The position numbers were made by a program, and so were the translations under genes. A DNA stretch of 15,784 nt, from the NCBI GenBank assembly GCA_017412025.1, contig JAFQOY010000122.1, positions 1 through 15,784 on the forward strand. The letters run 5' to 3'. Position 1 is the stretch's first letter; each line of letters begins with the position of its first letter. A model generated the notes under the pieces. That model was not told the origin of the DNA and made no database searches. It saw only the letters and a list, made by a program, of their open reading frames with translations. Source of the stretch: Clostridia bacterium. Lineage in GTDB: Bacteria > Bacillota_A > Clostridia > Christensenellales > Aristaeellaceae. Below are positions 13,710 through 15,784 of this stretch, piece by piece.

Positions 13710-13806
13710 GCCGCCCGATGAGGGCGGCTAGCCAGTAACACTGGTGCGACTGTCAGGTTATTCAGAGCGCGAGTAGCGCTCGCTGGTATCAGGCCCTTAT
13801 AGGGCC
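13710..13806 (+). other. Array of hairpins between tnpA and the IS right end
   Basis: Four hairpins follow the tnpA stop codon. They are GCCGCCC/GGGCGGC (13710-13728, loop GATGA), CCAGT/ACTGG (13732-13744), GAGCGC/GCGCTC (13765-13781) and GGCCCT/AGGGCC (13792-13806). None is followed by a long T-run. An alternative pairing, GCGAG/CTCGC (13769-13783), overlaps the third, so the region may switch folds. It might stabilise the transcript, block read-through, or be a structured RNA of the element; no function is established from the sequence. Confidence 0.55.
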
Positions 13807-13811
13807 CAATC

Positions 13812-13836
13812 AAGCCACCGGCTTAGCCGGTGGTTT
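13812..13836 (+). repeat. Right-end hairpin of the IS200-type element
   Basis: CCACCGGC (13815-13822) pairs with GCCGGTGG (13826-13833) around the loop TTA, extended by AAG/TTT with one G-T pair. It matches the left-end hairpin except at one stem position and the loop. Confidence 0.85.
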
Positions 13837-13851
13837 TGACTTCTGTGCGGC

Positions 13852-13962
13852 TTAAAGCATTCGGGTCATGTTTTCATAGGTGGATGTGCCTATGCGGATC
13901 AGCGCAAAAAGGAAAAGGAGTATAAACAATGCGATGAGGCATCGCCTGATCATGGGGCACAT
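13852..13962 (-). CDS. Small membrane protein of 36 residues downstream of the PBP gene
   Basis: An ORF of 36 codons plus stop encodes a peptide with two basic residues (MCPMIRR) and then a hydrophobic helix of about 16 residues (CLIALFILLFLFALI), ending in a short polar tail (RIGTSTYENMTRML). AAAGGAG (13968-13974) lies five bases before ATG, a near-ideal ribosome-binding site. The start is 18 bases after the PBP stop codon, so it should be read from the same transcript. I know no named family for it. The excellent ribosome-binding site, the operon position and the membrane helix make a real small protein likely, perhaps a partner of the penicillin-binding protein. The IS200-type element ends about 12 bases beyond its stop codon. 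Confidence 0.65.
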   Translation of the reverse strand: MCPMIRRCLIALFILLFLFALIRIGTSTYENMTRML

Positions 13963-13980
13963 GAGGACTCCTTTCCTGCC

Positions 13981-15784
13981 TTAGAGCAGCCCGGCGGCCT
14001 GAAGCTGAGAGCGCAGGTTGTACGTTGCGCCTTCCAAAGACGTGTAGTCAATCGGATAGATCGACAGCAGCGTCTGCACGGCGCTGATGGCTGTGTTGAT
14101 CTGACGGCGCGTATCGTTGGAAATATACGGCGCGGAGCCGACCAGCTGATACGCTCTGAACGTCAGGTCATACGCCTCGTTGACCAGCGCCTCAAGCTCC
14201 GAGGGCGCCTGAGAGGCGGTAAACTCGTCATGAATCGGGCAGATGTGTTTTCCGATATCGTCCGTGCTCTGCAGCGTGGCAAATTCGCCCAGATACTGGC
14301 GGATGGTATTGCCGTAGCTGCCGATGGAATGATAGAGCGGATGCCCGCGCGGGATGAGCACGATGCCGCGATCGTCAACCGTCGACGAGGGACAGTACTG
14401 CGTGGCCAGCAGCCCGGAATCCGTGCAGACGGAAACCTGCTTGTGCATGGAGCAGTAGGCGGTCGGTACGCTGCGTTCGTCCCAGTAGTCCGTGATGGTC
14501 TTGTAGCCGCTCACGTCGTTGTAGCAGGCGTCGGTCGCCAGCTGTCCGCTGACGCCGCACGTGGTCACGCGCACGAGGCCGTAGTCAGACGGTCTGCCGT
14601 CGATGATCTCGCGGGAATCAAGCCCCTTTGCCTTGTGGATCTTTTCCATGAAGGACTGCCACAGCGGGGCAGCGGCATTGCCGCCGGTCGCCTTGGAGGA
14701 CAGCGCCTTGTAGTTGTCATGGCCGATCCAGACGGAGCCGGCGTACCAGCCTGTCATGCCGGCGAAGAAAACGCCTTTGCTGTCGGAATTGGTGCCGGTC
14801 TTTCCGGCGACGACCTGCGAGGAGATTTTCGCCTTGGTGCCGGTGCCGCTCTGCACAGCTTCCTTGAGCATATCGGTGAGCAGATAAGCGGTGGACGCCT
14901 TGAATACCTGGCGGCGATCCTGCTGCTGGTGCATGTCGACAACCACGTTGCCCTCGCTGTCCAGAATCCTGGAGAAGGAGATCGGCTGCTGGTAGACGCC
15001 CTTGTTGGCGATGGTGCCAAAGGCGACGGCCATCTGCACGGGGGTAAGGCCGGAGGAACCCAGCGCCAGACCGAACGGGTCGGCGTTGATGTTTCTGTCG
15101 TCGACGCCCAGCAGATGCAGATAGCTGACGGCCTGATTGACGCCCACATAGCTCATCAGAATCTGCGCGGCGGAGGTGTTGTGCGAATTGCGCAGGGCGT
15201 TGCGGAAGGACTGCGGCCCCTTATATCCGCCGCCGCCGTAGTTCTGCGGCCAGGCGTCCTTGCCGCTGGCGTCCTTCCAGCCGGAGATGGGTACGGGCAT
15301 GTTGTAGGCGATGGAAGCAGGGGACGCGCCCAGATCGATCGCCGGGCCGTAAACCGTCAGCGGCTTGATGGAGGAGCCGACGGGCATATTCATGTCGCTG
15401 GCGCGGTTGAGCGTCTTGCGCGCGGTCGGCTTGTAGCGTCCGCCGACGATCGCCTTGAGCTCGCCTGTGCGGTAATCGTAGATGCACGCTGCCGCCTGCG
15501 GCTGCTCGATTTCGGTGTATGTGCCGTCCGCGTTGCGGGACTGGTAGACCTTGTCGGACGGATCGCGCAGGCGCGGATAATCATCCCAGGTAGCCAGCGT
15601 ATCTTCAAGGATCTGCTGAATCTCCGTATCCAGACACAGATACACGCTGTAGCCGCCGGTGCGCAGCTTGTTTTCCATCGCGTAGCGGTTGGCGGAGGTA
15701 TCCTCGAGGCCGTTGAGGTCAAGAAAGGTGTCCACCACGTCGCTGATGGCGTATTCGACATAATGCGGATACGCGTACATATCC
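13981..15784 (-). CDS. Class A penicillin-binding protein (PBP1A type), N-terminus outside the window
   Basis: The visible 600 or so residues are the transpeptidase half of a bifunctional peptidoglycan synthase; the frame stays open to the window edge, so the start and the glycosyltransferase domain lie beyond it. The first residues (YAYPHYVEYAISDVV) match the linker that normally follows that domain. Counting from the Met at 15780, the penicillin-binding motifs are all present: SSIK (Ser136, Lys139), SHN (199-201) and KTGT (327-330). A C-terminal extension of about 200 residues follows, with paired cysteines (TTCGVSGQLATDAC, YCSMHKQVSVC, YCPSS, HICPIH), as in many clostridial PBP1A proteins, and a helical end. 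It acts on the outer face of the cytoplasmic membrane. A 36-residue membrane peptide gene follows 18 bases downstream. Confidence 0.93.
   Translation of the reverse strand, partial: DMYAYPHYVEYAISDVVDTFLDLNGLEDTSANRYAMENKLRTGGYSVYLCLDTEIQQILEDTLATWDDYPRLRDPSDKVYQSRNADGTYTEIEQPQAAACIYDYRTGELKAIVGGRYKPTARKTLNRASDMNMPVGSSIKPLTVYGPAIDLGASPASIAYNMPVPISGWKDASGKDAWPQNYGGGGYKGPQSFRNALRNSHNTSAAQILMSYVGVNQAVSYLHLLGVDDRNINADPFGLALGSSGLTPVQMAVAFGTIANKGVYQQPISFSRILDSEGNVVVDMHQQQDRRQVFKASTAYLLTDMLKEAVQSGTGTKAKISSQVVAGKTGTNSDSKGVFFAGMTGWYAGSVWIGHDNYKALSSKATGGNAAAPLWQSFMEKIHKAKGLDSREIIDGRPSDYGLVRVTTCGVSGQLATDACYNDVSGYKTITDYWDERSVPTAYCSMHKQVSVCTDSGLLATQYCPSSTVDDRGIVLIPRGHPLYHSIGSYGNTIRQYLGEFATLQSTDDIGKHICPIHDEFTASQAPSELEALVNEAYDLTFRAYQLVGSAPYISNDTRRQINTAISAVQTLLSIYPIDYTSLEGATYNLRSQLQAAGLL

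Larger units (their letters stand above)
13106..13839 (+). mobile_element. IS200/IS605-family element, tnpA only
   Basis: A compact element of about 730 bases with one transposase gene and no tnpB. The two end hairpins match each other: left CCACCAGC, loop, GCTGGTGG (13116-13134) and right CCACCGGC, loop, GCCGGTGG (13815-13833). Such subterminal palindromes, without terminal inverted repeats, are the hallmark of this single-strand-transposing family. TTTGA occurs just outside the left hairpin (13101-13105) and again just after the right one (13835-13839), and I use these to set the probable cleavage points; the exact ends are inferred. At the foot of the right hairpin TCAA (13810-13813) can pair with TTGA (13836-13839), as expected for a guide and cleavage-site pair. 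The tnpA gene is much more AT-rich than the host genes, which points to recent acquisition. Confidence 0.85.

Noticed and set aside
13710..13728. Hammerhead-like core suggested by GATGAG in the first hairpin after tnpA
   Set aside because: The required conserved GAAA segment and the three-stem arrangement are not present.
13517..13813. ORF of 98 codons antisense to tnpA and the IS right end
   Set aside because: It has no ribosome-binding site, and its sequence follows from the tnpA codons and the end hairpins.
13706..13839. A guide RNA of the omega type at the IS right end
   Set aside because: Such RNAs work with TnpB or IscB, and neither is encoded in the element; the hairpins are reported only as an unexplained structure.
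13060..13840. CRISPR array suggested by several similar palindromes
   Set aside because: There are no regularly spaced direct repeats; the palindromes are the IS end hairpins and a terminator.

Overview
The window looks like a chromosomal piece of a GC-rich, anaerobic, gut-type clostridial Bacillota. The evidence is strong GGAGG-type ribosome-binding sites, sigma-A promoters, a Gram-positive replication loader pair (DnaD-like plus DnaC/DnaI-like), a DUF421/DUF4363 gene pair, and GC-rich codon use throughout except in one AT-rich insertion sequence. No tRNA, rRNA, CRISPR array or prophage is visible.

Layout, left to right. Bases 1-333 are AT-rich and hold no convincing gene; a good promoter (260-288) near their right end serves an aspartate aminotransferase (334-1587, +), which ends at a rho-independent terminator. 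A TM1586-type nitroreductase follows with its own promoter and a UUCG-loop terminator (1740-2456, +). Next comes a two-gene membrane unit, DUF421 plus DUF4363 (2591-3714, +), whose first ribosome-binding site is buried in a strong hairpin. A convergent HD-domain phosphohydrolase (3784-4356, -) has a perfect consensus promoter. A membrane-inserted M28-type peptidase (4515-5459, +) comes next, then a structured intergenic region.

The centre is a replication locus. A small membrane-anchored protein of unknown function and DNA polymerase III alpha (dnaE) run leftward (9810 to 5701). Divergently, from promoters whose -35 boxes are 15 bp apart, a DnaD-like protein with four regular tandem repeats and a DnaC/DnaI-type helicase loader run rightward (10075-12551). 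The loader gene stops one base from a convergent all-helical protein gene.

The right side is a leftward operon: a class A penicillin-binding protein cut by the window edge, then a 36-residue membrane peptide gene that follows it by 18 bases. A tnpA-only IS200-type element (about 13106-13839) has landed between this peptide gene and what looks like the operon's original terminator (13060-13099). Its tnpA ribosome-binding site is sequestered in a two-part stem, and about 100 bases between tnpA and the right-end hairpin fold into a series of hairpins.

I did not find a clear new defence or biosynthetic system. The best candidates for a second look are the four-repeat DnaD protein, the hairpin covering the DUF421 ribosome-binding site, the hidden 36-residue membrane peptide, and the structured 3' region of the IS element.
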